Assembly (NCBI RefSeq): GCF_003387375.1
Contig: NZ_QUNG01000001.1
Location: forward strand, 456,510-520,509
Length of the DNA stretch: 64,000 bases
Reading direction: 5' to 3'
Origin: Marinomonas pollencensis
GTDB lineage: Bacteria; Pseudomonadota; Gammaproteobacteria; Pseudomonadales; Marinomonadaceae
In this document: piece by piece, positions 12,090-22,400 of the stretch
Layout: every line of letters begins with the position of its first letter
Numbering within the stretch: position 1 is the first letter of the stretch
Program-made: the position numbers and the translations under genes
Notes under the pieces: generated by a model
What the model was told of the DNA's origin: nothing
What the model saw: the letters and a program-made list of their open reading frames with translations, nothing else
The model's database searches: none

Positions 12090-12770
12090 ATGAATCCAGA
12101 GCAAATACATAATTTATACGCCTATTCAAGCGACGTTGAGCAAGCGCTTATAAAACTTGAAACCCTGCTACAAAAGCCAACACGGTCAATTGTCGGCTTA
12201 ATTGGATATCCAGGAGCAGGAAAAAGCACACTTGCTAACTACCTAGAATCAAGAATGGAAGAATTGCACCCAGGTCAAGTTATCAGCCTCTCCATGGATG
12301 GTTTTCACTTCCCCAAAGACACTCTTAAACAGTGGCCTAACGCTTCAGAGGCGCTTGCTAAGCGAGGCGCTCCTTGGACATTCGACAGCGCTGCATTGAT
12401 TAATCGAGTTCACCAACTTCTCTTCCAATACCAGCAACAAGACGTCAAATGGCCTAGCTTTGATCACAGCGTAGGCGACCCTATTGAAGAAGATATCCTG
12501 ATCCCACAATCCGCTAAAATCGTTATTATTGAAGGACTCTACCTTTTGCATAATGCAGATGGCTGGCAAGAATGCTGCCATTTACTCGATCAATGTTGGT
12601 TTTTAAATACGCCATTGGAGCTTGCGCTCGAGCAACTCGCCAAAAGGCACATGCAAGATTGGGGCTGTGACTATGATCAAGCTATGCTAAAAATTCAGCA
12701 AAGCGACGCGCCGAATGCGAACCTCGTACTGGCGAGCAAATCGGCCGCGGACTGGTCTCTCACCGTTTAA
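12090..12770 (+). CDS. P-loop kinase of the uridine kinase/phosphoribulokinase/pantothenate kinase type
   Basis: A 226-residue P-loop NTPase with Walker A GYPGAGKS at 39-46, SMDGFHFPKDTL (phospho-acceptor region typical of YggC/FrcK-like small-molecule kinases), RGAPWTFD, and a Walker-B-like IVIIEGLYLL. The family phosphorylates small metabolites such as sugars, nucleosides or pantothenate; the substrate cannot be read from sequence. GGAGAC lies upstream of the ATG. It stands alone, divergent from the reductase gene; the 208-nt gap between them must hold both promoters, none of which I can place. Confidence 0.82.
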   Translation: MNPEQIHNLYAYSSDVEQALIKLETLLQKPTRSIVGLIGYPGAGKSTLANYLESRMEELHPGQVISLSMDGFHFPKDTLKQWPNASEALAKRGAPWTFDSAALINRVHQLLFQYQQQDVKWPSFDHSVGDPIEEDILIPQSAKIVIIEGLYLLHNADGWQECCHLLDQCWFLNTPLELALEQLAKRHMQDWGCDYDQAMLKIQQSDAPNANLVLASKSAADWSLTV

Positions 12771-12798
12771 TATGACTGAGCTTAAGCGTATGGGCAGT

Positions 12799-12827
12799 GC
12801 CTTAACACTTCCAATCAGTGTTAAGGC
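12799..12827. terminator. Hairpin at the convergent end of the kinase and FUSC genes
   Basis: GCCTTAACACT (12799-12809) pairs perfectly with AGTGTTAAGGC (12817-12827), loop 7 nt. On the plus strand it is followed by only TTT-CC. It overlaps the last codons of the minus-strand gene. Terminator role is plausible but the T-tract is weak. Confidence 0.45.
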
Positions 12828-14866
12828 TTTCCTTCGGCAACCATGCTAGCACTGCGTTTTAAAGACAAGTTTATCCGCTGAAACATACCTTCAATCATGT
12901 CCGTTTGTGGCGAGTTTCCCACCCGCGCCACCAATTCATTGTGCAACTGCCGACAAGCGCTCTCAAACTCCTCGGTATGCTGTCCTTTGGTGGCAAATAT
13001 AAAAGTCTTGGCTAATGCCGCTTGCCATTTCTCTAGCGCCTTTACATCCCCTCCGGCGATAGCTTCACATAAAGAATGCAGCCTGATGGAGACGTGCCCA
13101 AGATTTAAACCTGTCAGTCCCAAGTCCGTCACCACACGCGTTGTCGATCTTTGATCATAATTAATCAGCCGCAATAAACGATCTTCCATGCGCCCATTAA
13201 ACCAATCTGCTGAATGGCTCTTGCGCTTTAATTGCGCCAGATCAGCAGTCGTTGCCTTAAACAAGCGACGCACTAACAATTGGTTACTGGGACCTTCTAC
13301 TAGTTCAAAGACCCAATATAAAAGGCATACCCCAACAAAAATTGCCATCGCTGAGCTTAGCGTGTAATCCACAGAAAAGGGCAGCGACATATCCATCCCC
13401 GGACGGACTAAAATGCTAAATGGAATACAAAAACCTAGGCCATAAGGCAAGGTGTCACGCCTACCTAAAACCAACAAGCCCAGAAAAAATGGCCCTGCTA
13501 ATACCAATAATAAGATTTCTAATTGGCCTGCGCTTTTCGCTAACAAATTAAGCGCATAAAAAATCGCAACGGGTATCGCGACCAAAACACCAACGAGAAT
13601 CCGTCGCAACACCAACTTTAAAACCATACGCGGCAAACGCGCCAACATAATGGAAAAAATAGTCGGCAGTATCATAATCATTAAAGCAGCACTGGCTCCC
13701 GTGCTAATCCAGATTAAAGCGCCAAGCAAAAAAATTGCTGCCGTGCGTCCCCCAGTGACCAACCCCAGCAAAGGATCCCGGTGTGTTTGTGCACTTGGTG
13801 CTTTAAGCAGGCTATTATCCCTGTTTTCTAAAGCCCCGAAAGCGCGCAATAAAACCGCTAGATCTGCGGTTAAGTCTAACCCTACGGTAAGCATTCTTAC
13901 TTCAAATGGCTGATCACTCGTGGTTTGTTGGCGTAATTCAATAAGCGTTTTTCGCAGCGCTCGAACGCGTTCATAACAATCATCAAAATCGTCCGAGGCC
14001 GCAATTTTACTAAAGACTTCCCTAAAGTGTTCCAACAATTCATTTAACGCTGGCGTCATCATTTCTGCATGCTGACGCTGCAAACGACCAAAAATCTGTA
14101 TCACTGCTAACAAAGACAATACCTTATGACTTATTTGCTTAGCAGCACGAGCCCTCCCTGGTCCCTCTGGGCCTTCGTAGGCCACTGCGCTGGAATCATC
14201 ACTGACCAAACTGAGCGTTTGAATAATACTGTCAATGTGCTGATGGCGTTGCTCATGGGTGCCAGACAGCGCCAACTCAGCCACCAAATAGTTTAACGTT
14301 TGGTTAATTACAGATCGTGACTGGGCTTGCAGCCCGTGTTTCACCTTCACCGGCCAAAACAAGTGGCTTACTAGCGCGGCACATATCGACCCTAACACTA
14401 TCTCGCTTACTCTGGCTTGGGCCACATCAAACACCGCCTGACTGTCGGCAGTTGCAGGAGATACCATCACCAATAAGACTATGATTTCAGCCGTTACTCC
14501 AGCCATGGCGAAACCATAAATAAAATTGGCTTGCCTGACCATGGCGGAAAACGCCGCATTGAGACCAAGCCACAAGGTCACAATAGCAATGGCTAGGTAG
14601 GGGTAAGGCATAAAATAATTTAAAATGAGAATCCCGACCACACCACCAATAAGTGTACCGGCAATTTGGCAGATGGCTTTTTCAATTACCATGCCGCCTT
14701 CTGGTCTCATCTGTAAAAAGACCGCTGAAATTAATGCCCAATAAGGCCGGTCTAAATTCAGATACATGGCGATAGTCAGAGCCATCGCCATTGCGATGAC
14801 ACCTTTTAATGCGAACAGAATCGCGTAGCGCTCAGGTAAAAACAGTGCTTGAAACACAGCTGACAT
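12821..14866 (-). CDS. FUSC-family efflux pump, AaeB-like
   Basis: Inner-membrane component of an aromatic-acid or related efflux system. The 681-residue protein has two membrane blocks (about 15-175 and 365-520), each followed by a soluble helical region, as in the fusaric acid resistance/AaeB family; E. coli AaeB is 655 residues. The block RPYWALISAVFLQMRPEGG is typical. AGGGGATAAC precedes the ATG. It is the last gene of a three-gene operon behind DUF1656 and HlyD genes, the same order as aaeX-aaeA-aaeB. The substrate is unknown. Confidence 0.9.
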   Translation of the reverse strand: MSAVFQALFLPERYAILFALKGVIAMAMALTIAMYLNLDRPYWALISAVFLQMRPEGGMVIEKAICQIAGTLIGGVVGILILNYFMPYPYLAIAIVTLWLGLNAAFSAMVRQANFIYGFAMAGVTAEIIVLLVMVSPATADSQAVFDVAQARVSEIVLGSICAALVSHLFWPVKVKHGLQAQSRSVINQTLNYLVAELALSGTHEQRHQHIDSIIQTLSLVSDDSSAVAYEGPEGPGRARAAKQISHKVLSLLAVIQIFGRLQRQHAEMMTPALNELLEHFREVFSKIAASDDFDDCYERVRALRKTLIELRQQTTSDQPFEVRMLTVGLDLTADLAVLLRAFGALENRDNSLLKAPSAQTHRDPLLGLVTGGRTAAIFLLGALIWISTGASAALMIMILPTIFSIMLARLPRMVLKLVLRRILVGVLVAIPVAIFYALNLLAKSAGQLEILLLVLAGPFFLGLLVLGRRDTLPYGLGFCIPFSILVRPGMDMSLPFSVDYTLSSAMAIFVGVCLLYWVFELVEGPSNQLLVRRLFKATTADLAQLKRKSHSADWFNGRMEDRLLRLINYDQRSTTRVVTDLGLTGLNLGHVSIRLHSLCEAIAGGDVKALEKWQAALAKTFIFATKGQHTEEFESACRQLHNELVARVGNSPQTDMIEGMFQRINLSLKRSASMVAEGKP

Positions 14867-14874
14867 GTTATCCC

Positions 14875-15732
14875 CTACTGCTCTGAGAGGTGAATGGATA
14901 CCGTCATACCAGCACTAAGCCGAATGTCTTGGGGAACAGAAGCTAACTTAATATCAACAGGAATGCGTTGCGCTAAGCGAACCCAATTAAATGTTTGCTG
15001 GATTTGTGGCAACAACTGATTATCGCTCTGTGTATTTGTATTCGCGATGGCCCGCCCTATACTCGCCACCTCACCTGTGAGCTCGCCCCCACCTAATAGG
15101 GTCACAGTGGCGTGCTGCCCCAGATGAATTAATGGAAGTTTCGTTTCTTCGAAATAGCCAGTTACATAAAAAGAGTCTGCTTTAACAATGGCTAAGACGG
15201 GCACACCTTGGCTAACATAGTTTCCTTGTCGCAAGTTTAAATTGATGATGTTACCCGACTCAGGGGCGTAGATTTTGGTTCTGTTAACATTTAACTTGGC
15301 GGTTTCTAACTCTGCTAATGCTAGCTTATAGTTAGCTTCTGCTATTTGGGTATTGATCCGTGCGACCTCTAGGTCTTCTGCACTAATTGATTGGCTTTTA
15401 ACAAGCTGCTTACGGCGCTCGTATTTATGTTGCGCCAGTGCCAATGCATATTTTTCATTCTCGGCTGTCGCTTCACTTTTTGCTAACGCGGCATGATAGC
15501 GCTGGGCATCTACCTGAAACAACAATTGGCCTTTTTTCACCACGGCATCATGACGTACATCAAGTTTAGTGACCCAGCCAGATACATCTGGCGCGACCGT
15601 AATAATATCCGCTCTAACACGACCATCCCGAGTCCATGGTGAATACATATAATCATTCCAAACCCATGAGCCCGCACCCCCAGCAATCAGCACCAGCAAT
15701 ACAGTCACTAACACTCGCATCGTTTTCATCAT
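14875..15732 (-). CDS. HlyD-family membrane fusion protein, AaeA-like
   Basis: Periplasmic adaptor that links the FUSC pump to the outer membrane. The 285-residue protein has an N-terminal membrane anchor (about 5-25), the barrel-sandwich strand APDVSGWVTKLDVRHDAVVKKGQLLF, a helical hairpin about 75-140, and the returning strand YAPESGNIINLNLRQGNYV. Two adjacent Met codons are possible starts; GGTGGAAGA lies upstream. Its stop is 8 nt from the FUSC start. E. coli AaeA is 310 residues. Confidence 0.9.
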   Translation of the reverse strand: MMKTMRVLVTVLLVLIAGGAGSWVWNDYMYSPWTRDGRVRADIITVAPDVSGWVTKLDVRHDAVVKKGQLLFQVDAQRYHAALAKSEATAENEKYALALAQHKYERRKQLVKSQSISAEDLEVARINTQIAEANYKLALAELETAKLNVNRTKIYAPESGNIINLNLRQGNYVSQGVPVLAIVKADSFYVTGYFEETKLPLIHLGQHATVTLLGGGELTGEVASIGRAIANTNTQSDNQLLPQIQQTFNWVRLAQRIPVDIKLASVPQDIRLSAGMTVSIHLSEQ

Positions 15733-15737
15733 AAACT

Positions 15738-15941
15738 TTATCTTCCACCTAATAAGTAGACCGTTGCGGCCAAGTAACAGAAAAACAAAGCAACTTCAAA
15801 CCACGCGACCTTCCAAATTCGCTCACGAAGATGAAGCCAATGTAAAATAAAACGCGTTGCAGCCACCAATAAAAATGCAACCGGCAGTAAAACAACCAAT
15901 GGACTAAACTCTAATCCTGCAAAAGAGACGGTTTGTAACAT
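15738..15941 (-). CDS. DUF1656 small membrane protein, AaeX-like
   Basis: A 67-residue protein with two membrane segments (about 12-32 and 46-64) separated by a basic loop, fitting DUF1656/AaeX. It begins with GAGGTAAA just before the ATG and is the first gene of the aaeXAB-like operon. The role of AaeX proteins is unknown; they nearly always accompany FUSC/HlyD efflux pairs. Confidence 0.88.
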   Translation of the reverse strand: MLQTVSFAGLEFSPLVVLLPVAFLLVAATRFILHWLHLRERIWKVAWFEVALFFCYLAATVYLLGGR

Positions 15942-15959
15942 TTTACCTCACCATACGAG

Positions 15960-15988
15960 CTTATAAAGCAGCCGCAGACAGCCCTCAA
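15960..15988 (-). promoter_or_regulatory. Predicted promoter of the aaeXAB-like operon
   Basis: Minus-strand TTGAGG (15983-15988) and TATAAG (15960-15965) are 17 nt apart and stand about 20 nt before the DUF1656 ATG. No LysR-type regulator gene (the usual AaeR) is adjacent. Confidence 0.5.
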
Positions 15989-16049
15989 AAAACCAACAAT
16001 GGAAACAGACCTGACACAGTGCCGAAATTGGTCTTATAGCGAATAATAA

Positions 16050-16982
16050 TTAACTCGCATAAGCCAGCAGATTCTCAAACGCGACTCGACAATAAAGTTC
16101 ATAACTGTTTTTCTCAACATACCCAATGTGCGGCGTTGCCAATACATTTGGCATAGACAACAGAGGGTCTGATGGCGCTAAAGGCTCCTGTTCAAACACA
16201 TCTACAGCGGCAAAACCTGGCGTACCTGCGCGTAACGCGTCCACCAAAGCGCCTTTTTCTAGCAATTCTGCGCGACTGATATTAACCAGTAAGGCATCAC
16301 GCTTCATTTGTGTAAGATCGTCCTTTGTTACTATTCCTTTGGTCGTGTCATGCAACCTTAGATGCAGCGACAATACATCACTCTGGGCAAAAAACATCTT
16401 CTTAGAAGAGGCCGCGTCATACCCTGCATCGATTGCTTTTTGTCGAGACTCTTCACTGCCCCACACCAGCACCTTCATTCCAAAAGCGCTGGCATAACGG
16501 GCAATACGCTGGCCAATTTTACCAAAACCCCAAATACCGAAGGTTAACCCAGCTAACGTTCGCCCCAATCCTAACGGGCCAGAAGATTGCCACTGACCTT
16601 CCTCTAGGCGGCTAGCATAAGGTACAAGGTGGCGTGAGGCAGCCATCACAAGAGCCCAACACAGTTCAGCTGGCGCCACTGGAGAACCCACTCCCTCAAG
16701 CACAGTCACACCATATTTACGACACGCTTCTGGGTCCAAATGGTTACTGATTTTACCTGTCTGGCTAATAACTTTAAGATTCGGCAACGCGGCAAGAAAA
16801 GCCTCATCAATCGTGGTTCTCTCACGAATTAACACAACCGCCTCGATCTCTTTTAAAGCCTGTATTTTTTTTTCAGGGGTTAGAATATCGCTAACAATGG
16901 TAACGTCATGGGCTTCCAATAAGGACATGCAATCCAAATCTTTAATGACATTTTGATAATCGTCTAATATCGCAATTTTCAT
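16050..16982 (-). CDS. D-isomer-specific 2-hydroxyacid dehydrogenase family protein
   Basis: NAD(P)-dependent oxidoreductase of the D-2-hydroxyacid dehydrogenase superfamily. The 310-residue protein has the Rossmann motif GIWGFGKIGQRIA, a catalytic Arg in NISRAELL, Glu in FEQEPL and His in TPHIGY. Close family members act on phosphoglycerate, glycerate or other 2-ketoacids; the substrate cannot be decided. GAGGT precedes the ATG inside the tilS end; only one base separates the genes, so it is likely co-translated with tilS, an unusual pairing. Confidence 0.88.
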   Translation of the reverse strand: MKIAILDDYQNVIKDLDCMSLLEAHDVTIVSDILTPEKKIQALKEIEAVVLIRERTTIDEAFLAALPNLKVISQTGKISNHLDPEACRKYGVTVLEGVGSPVAPAELCWALVMAASRHLVPYASRLEEGQWQSSGPLGLGRTLAGLTFGIWGFGKIGQRIARYASAFGMKVLVWGSEESRQKAIDAGYDAASSKKMFFAQSDVLSLHLRLHDTTKGIVTKDDLTQMKRDALLVNISRAELLEKGALVDALRAGTPGFAAVDVFEQEPLAPSDPLLSMPNVLATPHIGYVEKNSYELYCRVAFENLLAYAS

Positions 16983-16983
16983 T

Positions 16984-18309
16984 CTAACCTCGTTCTAAAA
17001 GCGCTTGTTCAACAGGGAATGGCAGTAAGTCGTTTAACTGCCACTCGAAGGTAATATCCAAGTAACTAGGGTGCCGCCATAATGAGCCAATTGCAATCAA
17101 CTCCCCCTCTAAATACAAATAAGGCAAATGATCACGCCACCAACTGGGTATTTTAAGATCATTAAACCATTTCTTTATTTTTCGCCTATGCCCATTGGCA
17201 AGCAGCAGCACAGCGCCTTGAGGCCGCTCACCTAAACAAAAACGCCCTTCCCCTAACACCAGTACTTGATCGAAAGCGCGCCGCAAAGGGACTCCAGAAT
17301 GAAGCTCTCCAAGCTCTGCTGGTTGCTCCACCGGCAATACATATAACACGCCTTGGTGGCGCATAATCCGTCCAGTTGGAAAACAAAACTCGGGCTGCTT
17401 ATGCTCCTCACCAAATACCATAGACAGCACATTTTCTAATTGTGCATAAGACAATGAAATACTTTTACCCTGTAAAAAAGAGCGCAACCAAAAGCGTTGC
17501 TTATCCTCTGGTAAGGCCTCCAAATGACGTAAAATTAATCCACCTGATAGATTGCACCAGTCCTTTAGTTGCACCTGTGCAAATTCCGCCAACATGGCGT
17601 AATCTGTTGCTATGCGCTGTGCTGCAGAGGCAATATTTTGTTCCATCTTAGGAAAACGCACCTCTAAGGTAGGCACTATTCGGTGGCGAATAAAATTACG
17701 CGTAAACCGCTCATCCTGATTTGATTCATCCTCCACCCAACAAAGCCCATGATGCTTGGCATAGGCATTAATACTGGATTTGGACATGGTCAGCATAGGT
17801 CGCAGCAACGCCCCCTTGCCTAACGCACGTATAGCGGGAATACCAGATAGCCCTTTTCCCCCAGTGCCACGCAACAAACGAAACAAGACTGTCTCAGCTT
17901 GATCTCCTCCATGATGCGCCATAAGCAGTACATCATCTTGGCTCAAGACCTCTTCAAACACTTGATAACGCGCTTTGCGAGCGGCGTCCTCCAGTGACGC
18001 CTGAGATGCTAAGCAAACTTGCCGAGAAACAAACTTCACCCCTAATTGCTGACAAACTGATTGGCAATGTTGCTGCCAACGGTCCGCATTTTCACTTAGC
18101 CCATGGTGTATATGTATTGCGGTTAATTTGGCTTTCTGCTCAACATTCAATACCGACACCAAAGCATGCAGCAACACATGAGAGTCGACACCACCGCTAA
18201 AACCAAGCCAGATTTGAGCATCACCTGAAAATAGAGCTGCAACCCACTCAGGGTTAAAACTCACGGTATCAGTCGAAGCCATTGGGGGCTGAGAAAAATA
18301 AGCATGCAT
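16984..18309 (-). CDS. tilS: tRNA(Ile)-lysidine synthase
   Basis: Converts C34 of the tRNA-Ile CAU anticodon to lysidine, an essential step for reading AUA. The 441-residue protein has the N-type ATP pyrophosphatase PP-loop FSGGVDSHVLLHAL, the MAHHGGDQAETVLFRLLRGTG motif, RPML, and C-terminal TilS substrate-binding domains. The ATG at 18309 lacks a clear ribosome site; an ATG nine codons later is also possible. It lies downstream of the accA terminator, as accA-tilS does in E. coli. Confidence 0.95.
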   Translation of the reverse strand: MHAYFSQPPMASTDTVSFNPEWVAALFSGDAQIWLGFSGGVDSHVLLHALVSVLNVEQKAKLTAIHIHHGLSENADRWQQHCQSVCQQLGVKFVSRQVCLASQASLEDAARKARYQVFEEVLSQDDVLLMAHHGGDQAETVLFRLLRGTGGKGLSGIPAIRALGKGALLRPMLTMSKSSINAYAKHHGLCWVEDESNQDERFTRNFIRHRIVPTLEVRFPKMEQNIASAAQRIATDYAMLAEFAQVQLKDWCNLSGGLILRHLEALPEDKQRFWLRSFLQGKSISLSYAQLENVLSMVFGEEHKQPEFCFPTGRIMRHQGVLYVLPVEQPAELGELHSGVPLRRAFDQVLVLGEGRFCLGERPQGAVLLLANGHRRKIKKWFNDLKIPSWWRDHLPYLYLEGELIAIGSLWRHPSYLDITFEWQLNDLLPFPVEQALLERG

Positions 18310-18375
18310 AATCGAAATTGAAGGGCTCTTTTATTAAGGAATCAAGGGATACTATACCGAACGGGCAGTTTCTAT

Positions 18376-18408
18376 AAACAAAAAAGCCCCCTAATATAGG
18401 AGGCTTTT
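18376..18408 (-). terminator. Rho-independent terminator of accA
   Basis: On the minus strand AAAAGCCTCCT pairs with AGGGGGCTTTT around a 5-nt loop (18382-18408, one U-G wobble) and is followed by T6-G-T3. It lies between accA and tilS. Confidence 0.82.
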
Positions 18409-18425
18409 AATATCCGAAATAAGTC

Positions 18426-19373
18426 TTATAGTCCGTAAGACATCAAACGATTATAGCGTCGAGCCAATAACTCTTCAGTAGTCAGTTCATCCATACGGCT
18501 TAAAGCAGTAAGGATATTTTCTTTTAAGCTATGGGCGATTTGCTCATGGGCAATATGTGCGCCACCCATTGGCTCCTTAATAATGGTATCCACAAAGCCA
18601 AGCTCTTTTAGTCGGTCTGCTGTGATGCCCATGGCCTTCGCCGCATCGGAAGCACGCTCAGCACTCTTCCAAAGGATAGATGCACAACCTTCTGGGGAAA
18701 TAACCGAATAGGTACCGTATTGCAGCATCATTAGCTCATCGCAAACGCCAATCGCTAAAGCACCACCAGAGCCACCTTCGCCAATAACGGTCGAGATGAT
18801 TGGCGTTTTAAGACGTGACATGGCAGCAAGGTTAAAAGCAATCGCTTCACTTTGTCCACGCTCTTCCGCACCGATACCTGGATAAGCCCCAGGTGTGTCA
18901 ATAAGAGTAATAATGGGCATCTTAAAGCGTTCTGCAGTTTCCATTAGGCGCAACGCCTTGCGGTAACCTTCTGGGCGTGGCATACCAAAGTTGCGAAGTA
19001 CTTTTTCTTTTACTTCGCGGCCTTTTTGATGACCAATGATCATCACAGGACGGCCGTCTAGGCGAGCAATACCACCGACAATAGCACGATCATCAGCGTA
19101 ATGACGGTCGCCGTGCATTTCTTCAAAATCGGTGAAAACATGTTTGATGTAATCTAGTGTGTAAGGGCGCTTTGGATGGCGCGCTAATTGCGACACTTCC
19201 CAAGCTCCTAGATTACTAAACAAGCTTTTAATTAGCGCAACCTTCTTGTCTTCAAGACGGCTGATTTCATCACTAATATTGAGTTCGTTGTCGTTGCCAA
19301 CTAAACGTAACTCTTCAATTTTTTGTTCGAGTTCAGCAATCGGCTGCTCAAATGGTAGATAATCTAAATTCAT
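18426..19373 (-). CDS. accA: Acetyl-CoA carboxylase carboxyltransferase subunit alpha
   Basis: Alpha subunit of the carboxyltransferase that makes malonyl-CoA with AccD. The 315 residues are close to the E. coli 319. Features: N-terminal coiled coil ([13 protein letters not shown]...), [13 protein letters not shown], the crotonase-fold core with [24 protein letters not shown] and [10 protein letters not shown]. Its 114-nt upstream gap contains a likely promoter after dnaE. Confidence 0.98.
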   Translation of the reverse strand: MNLDYLPFEQPIAELEQKIEELRLVGNDNELNISDEISRLEDKKVALIKSLFSNLGAWEVSQLARHPKRPYTLDYIKHVFTDFEEMHGDRHYADDRAIVGGIARLDGRPVMIIGHQKGREVKEKVLRNFGMPRPEGYRKALRLMETAERFKMPIITLIDTPGAYPGIGAEERGQSEAIAFNLAAMSRLKTPIISTVIGEGGSGGALAIGVCDELMMLQYGTYSVISPEGCASILWKSAERASDAAKAMGITADRLKELGFVDTIIKEPMGGAHIAHEQIAHSLKENILTALSRMDELTTEELLARRYNRLMSYGL

Positions 19374-19473
19374 TGTTAATTACACTGCTGTTTGGTTGCC
19401 ATCAAATACAAGACAAAAGACTTTTTGCCATCTGCTCTGTCGGCGCCGCTTCTCGCAACGCGCTTTTGTACAA

Positions 19474-19479
19474 ATTATA
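19474..19479 (-). promoter_or_regulatory. Candidate -10 box for accA
   Basis: A perfect TATAAT on the minus strand lies in the dnaE-accA gap, about 100 nt before the accA ATG. No convincing -35 box is found 16-18 nt upstream, so this is tentative. Confidence 0.35.
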
Positions 19480-19487
19480 AAATGAGG

Positions 19488-22400
19488 CTAAGTATACACT
19501 AGCTGAACATTTTGTTTACCGTATTGTTTCTGAAGTTCATGAATTAATTCGTCATCAGGTAAAATTTTCCAATTAGACCCGAGTCGAATATCACCATGAG
19601 CTTGATCCGTATCAAAGCCTATCACTACATCACAGCCGTTCCCTCGAAATGGTTCCATGTATTTAGCCAGCTGTTTAATCGCTTCACTTGTTACCGACGC
19701 TTCATCCCAGGTGATGCGTAAAGCCTCAACATAACGCACACGAGCTTGAGGAATATCAAAGATATTACGCGCAATCACTTTTTGACCGCCGCGAAACTCA
19801 TCAACATTGATCTCCCCTTCTACCACAACCACTTCATCTTTTACGATGACACCTTTTAAGGTTTCGTAGTTATCTGGAAAAACGGTCACCTCAATACGAG
19901 CCGAACGATCATCCAAAGTCACAAAGGCGATATTGCCACCTTTTTTACTTTTGGTAATCCGCAAATCAACAATCAAACCAGCCATCACCTGAGTATCACC
20001 ACGCTTTGGCTGCAAATCGACGATACGAGAACGCGCAAAGCGACGTATCTCTTTTTCGTATTCATCAATTGGATGACCTGTGACATACAAGCCTAACGTA
20101 TCTTTTTCACCATCTAGCCGCTGTCGACCTGGCCATTCGTGACGAATGCCAACTTCGTCATAGGCATTTTCCGTGGGCTCTTCCACCGCAATACCAAACA
20201 AATCCATCATACCAGCGTCGTGGCTTTTGGCAGCTTGATCTGCTCGTTTCAGGGCCCCATCTATCGAGGCAAACAAAGTCGCTCGGTTTGGTCCAATCGT
20301 ATCGAATGCCCCAGAACGCACTAATGCTTCCATTACACGCTTATTGACCTTGCGGCCCACACGTTGACAGAAATCAAAAATATGTTCAAATGGCCCATCC
20401 TTCCGAGCTTCAACAATGGCTTCAATCGGACCTTCACCAACGCCTTTAATTGCCCCTAATCCGTAGACAATTTCACCCGCTGGCGTCACGGTAAACTTGT
20501 AAACAGACATGTTCACATTCGGTAACTCTAGCGGCAGCTTCATGGAGCGACATTCTTCGATAAAAATAACGATTTTGTCGGTATTCTGCATATCGGCTGA
20601 TAATACTGCCGCCATAAACGGCGCAGGGTAATGCTTTTTCAACCAGGCGGTTTGATAAGACACCAAAGCATAGGCTGCCGAGTGAGATTTGTTAAATCCG
20701 TAGCCCGCAAACTTTTCCATCAAGTCAAAGATATTACCGGATAACTCTTTGTCTACATTGTTTTTCAGCGCCCCTTCCATGAAGATTAAACGCTGCTCAG
20801 CCATAACTTCGGCTTTCTTTTTACCCATCGCACGACGCAATAAGTCAGCGCCGCCTAAAGAGAATTTAGCCAATACCTGAGCAATCTGCATAACTTGCTC
20901 TTGGTACAAAATAATACCGTACGTTGGCTCCAATACAGGTATCAGATCTTCATGTTGATAGTCTGGATGAGGAAAAGCCAGCTCGGCACGACCGTGCTTA
21001 CGGTTAATAAAGTCGTCTACCATGCCTGACCCAAGCGGTCCAGGTCGGAACAAGGCCACCAAAGCGATAATATCCTCAAAACGCGATGGCAATAGCTTCT
21101 TAATCAATTCTTTCATACCACGGGATTCCAGCTGGAACACCGCGGTGGTTTCCGCCCGCTGCAACAAATCATAAACCGATTTGTCTTCAAGGTCGATTAA
21201 CGCAATATCAAGTGGCGGCTTACCCGCAACCTCATGAATTTGGTTAATATTTTTAACCGCCCAATCCACAACCGTCAGTGTCTTCAGGCCCAAGAAATCG
21301 AACTTGACCAGGCCGGCCTCTTCCACGTCATTTTTATCGTATTGGGTCACCAAACCTGAGCCATCTTCTTCACAATACAAGGGTGAAAAGTCGGTCAGTT
21401 TAGTCGGGGCAATCACCACCCCCCCCGCATGCTTACCAAAGTTACGCACCACACCCTCAAGTGAAAAGGCCATTTCCATGACCTCTGCGGCGTCTTCATC
21501 TCCGGCCAAAAATTCAGGTAAAGCAGGCTCTTCTTCTAACGCTTTTTTCAGCGTCATGCCGATCTCAAAAGGGATCAGTTTAGACAGTTTATCACCCAGG
21601 CTATATGGCTTACCTTGCACCCGCGCCACATCACGAACAACGGCTTTCGCCGCCATGGCACCAAAGGTAATAATCTGTGATACCGCATCTCGGCCGTAGG
21701 TTCTTGATACATAATCAATCACTCGGTCACGATTATCCATGCAAAAGTCGATATCAAAGTCAGGCATAGAAACCCGCTCTGGGTTCAAGAAACGTTCGAA
21801 AAGCAAATCGTATTCAAGTGGATCCAAATCGGTAATTTTAAGTGCATAAGCTACCAAGGAGCCGGCACCAGAACCTCGTCCAGGCCCAACTGGAATATCG
21901 TTATCCTTCGCCCACTGGATAAAGTCCATCACGATCAAAAAGTAGCCTGGAAAGCCCATTTGATTAATGATGTTCAATTCGAAATCAAGACGATCCCAAT
22001 ATTCTTGACGACGCTTTTCTATGCGTTCTCCGTATTTATTAACGAGAAAATCAAAGCGTTCTTGAAGCCCGTCATAGGAGATTTTTTTGAAGAAGTCTTC
22101 CATGGTCATGCCGTCTGGCACAGGGAAGTCTGGCAAGAAGTATTTGCCCAGCAGCACATCAACACTACAGCGCTTGGCAATTTCTACGGTATTTTCTAAC
22201 GCCTCTGGAATATCTTCAAATAAAGCTTCCATTTCATCGGCGGTTTTTAAGTACTGCTCTTCTGAGTAGCGGCGCTTACGGCGCGGGTCATCCAAGGTAA
22301 CGCCATCATGAATACACACTCGCGCTTCATGGGCTTCATAATCTTCACGCTTAAGAAAGCGCACATCATTCGTTGCCACAACCGGACAACCTAGCTGGGC

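Noticed and set aside
12821-15941. Possibility that the FUSC/HlyD/DUF1656 genes are a new transport system
   Set aside because: The order and families match the known aaeXAB arrangement; only the substrate and regulator are unknown.
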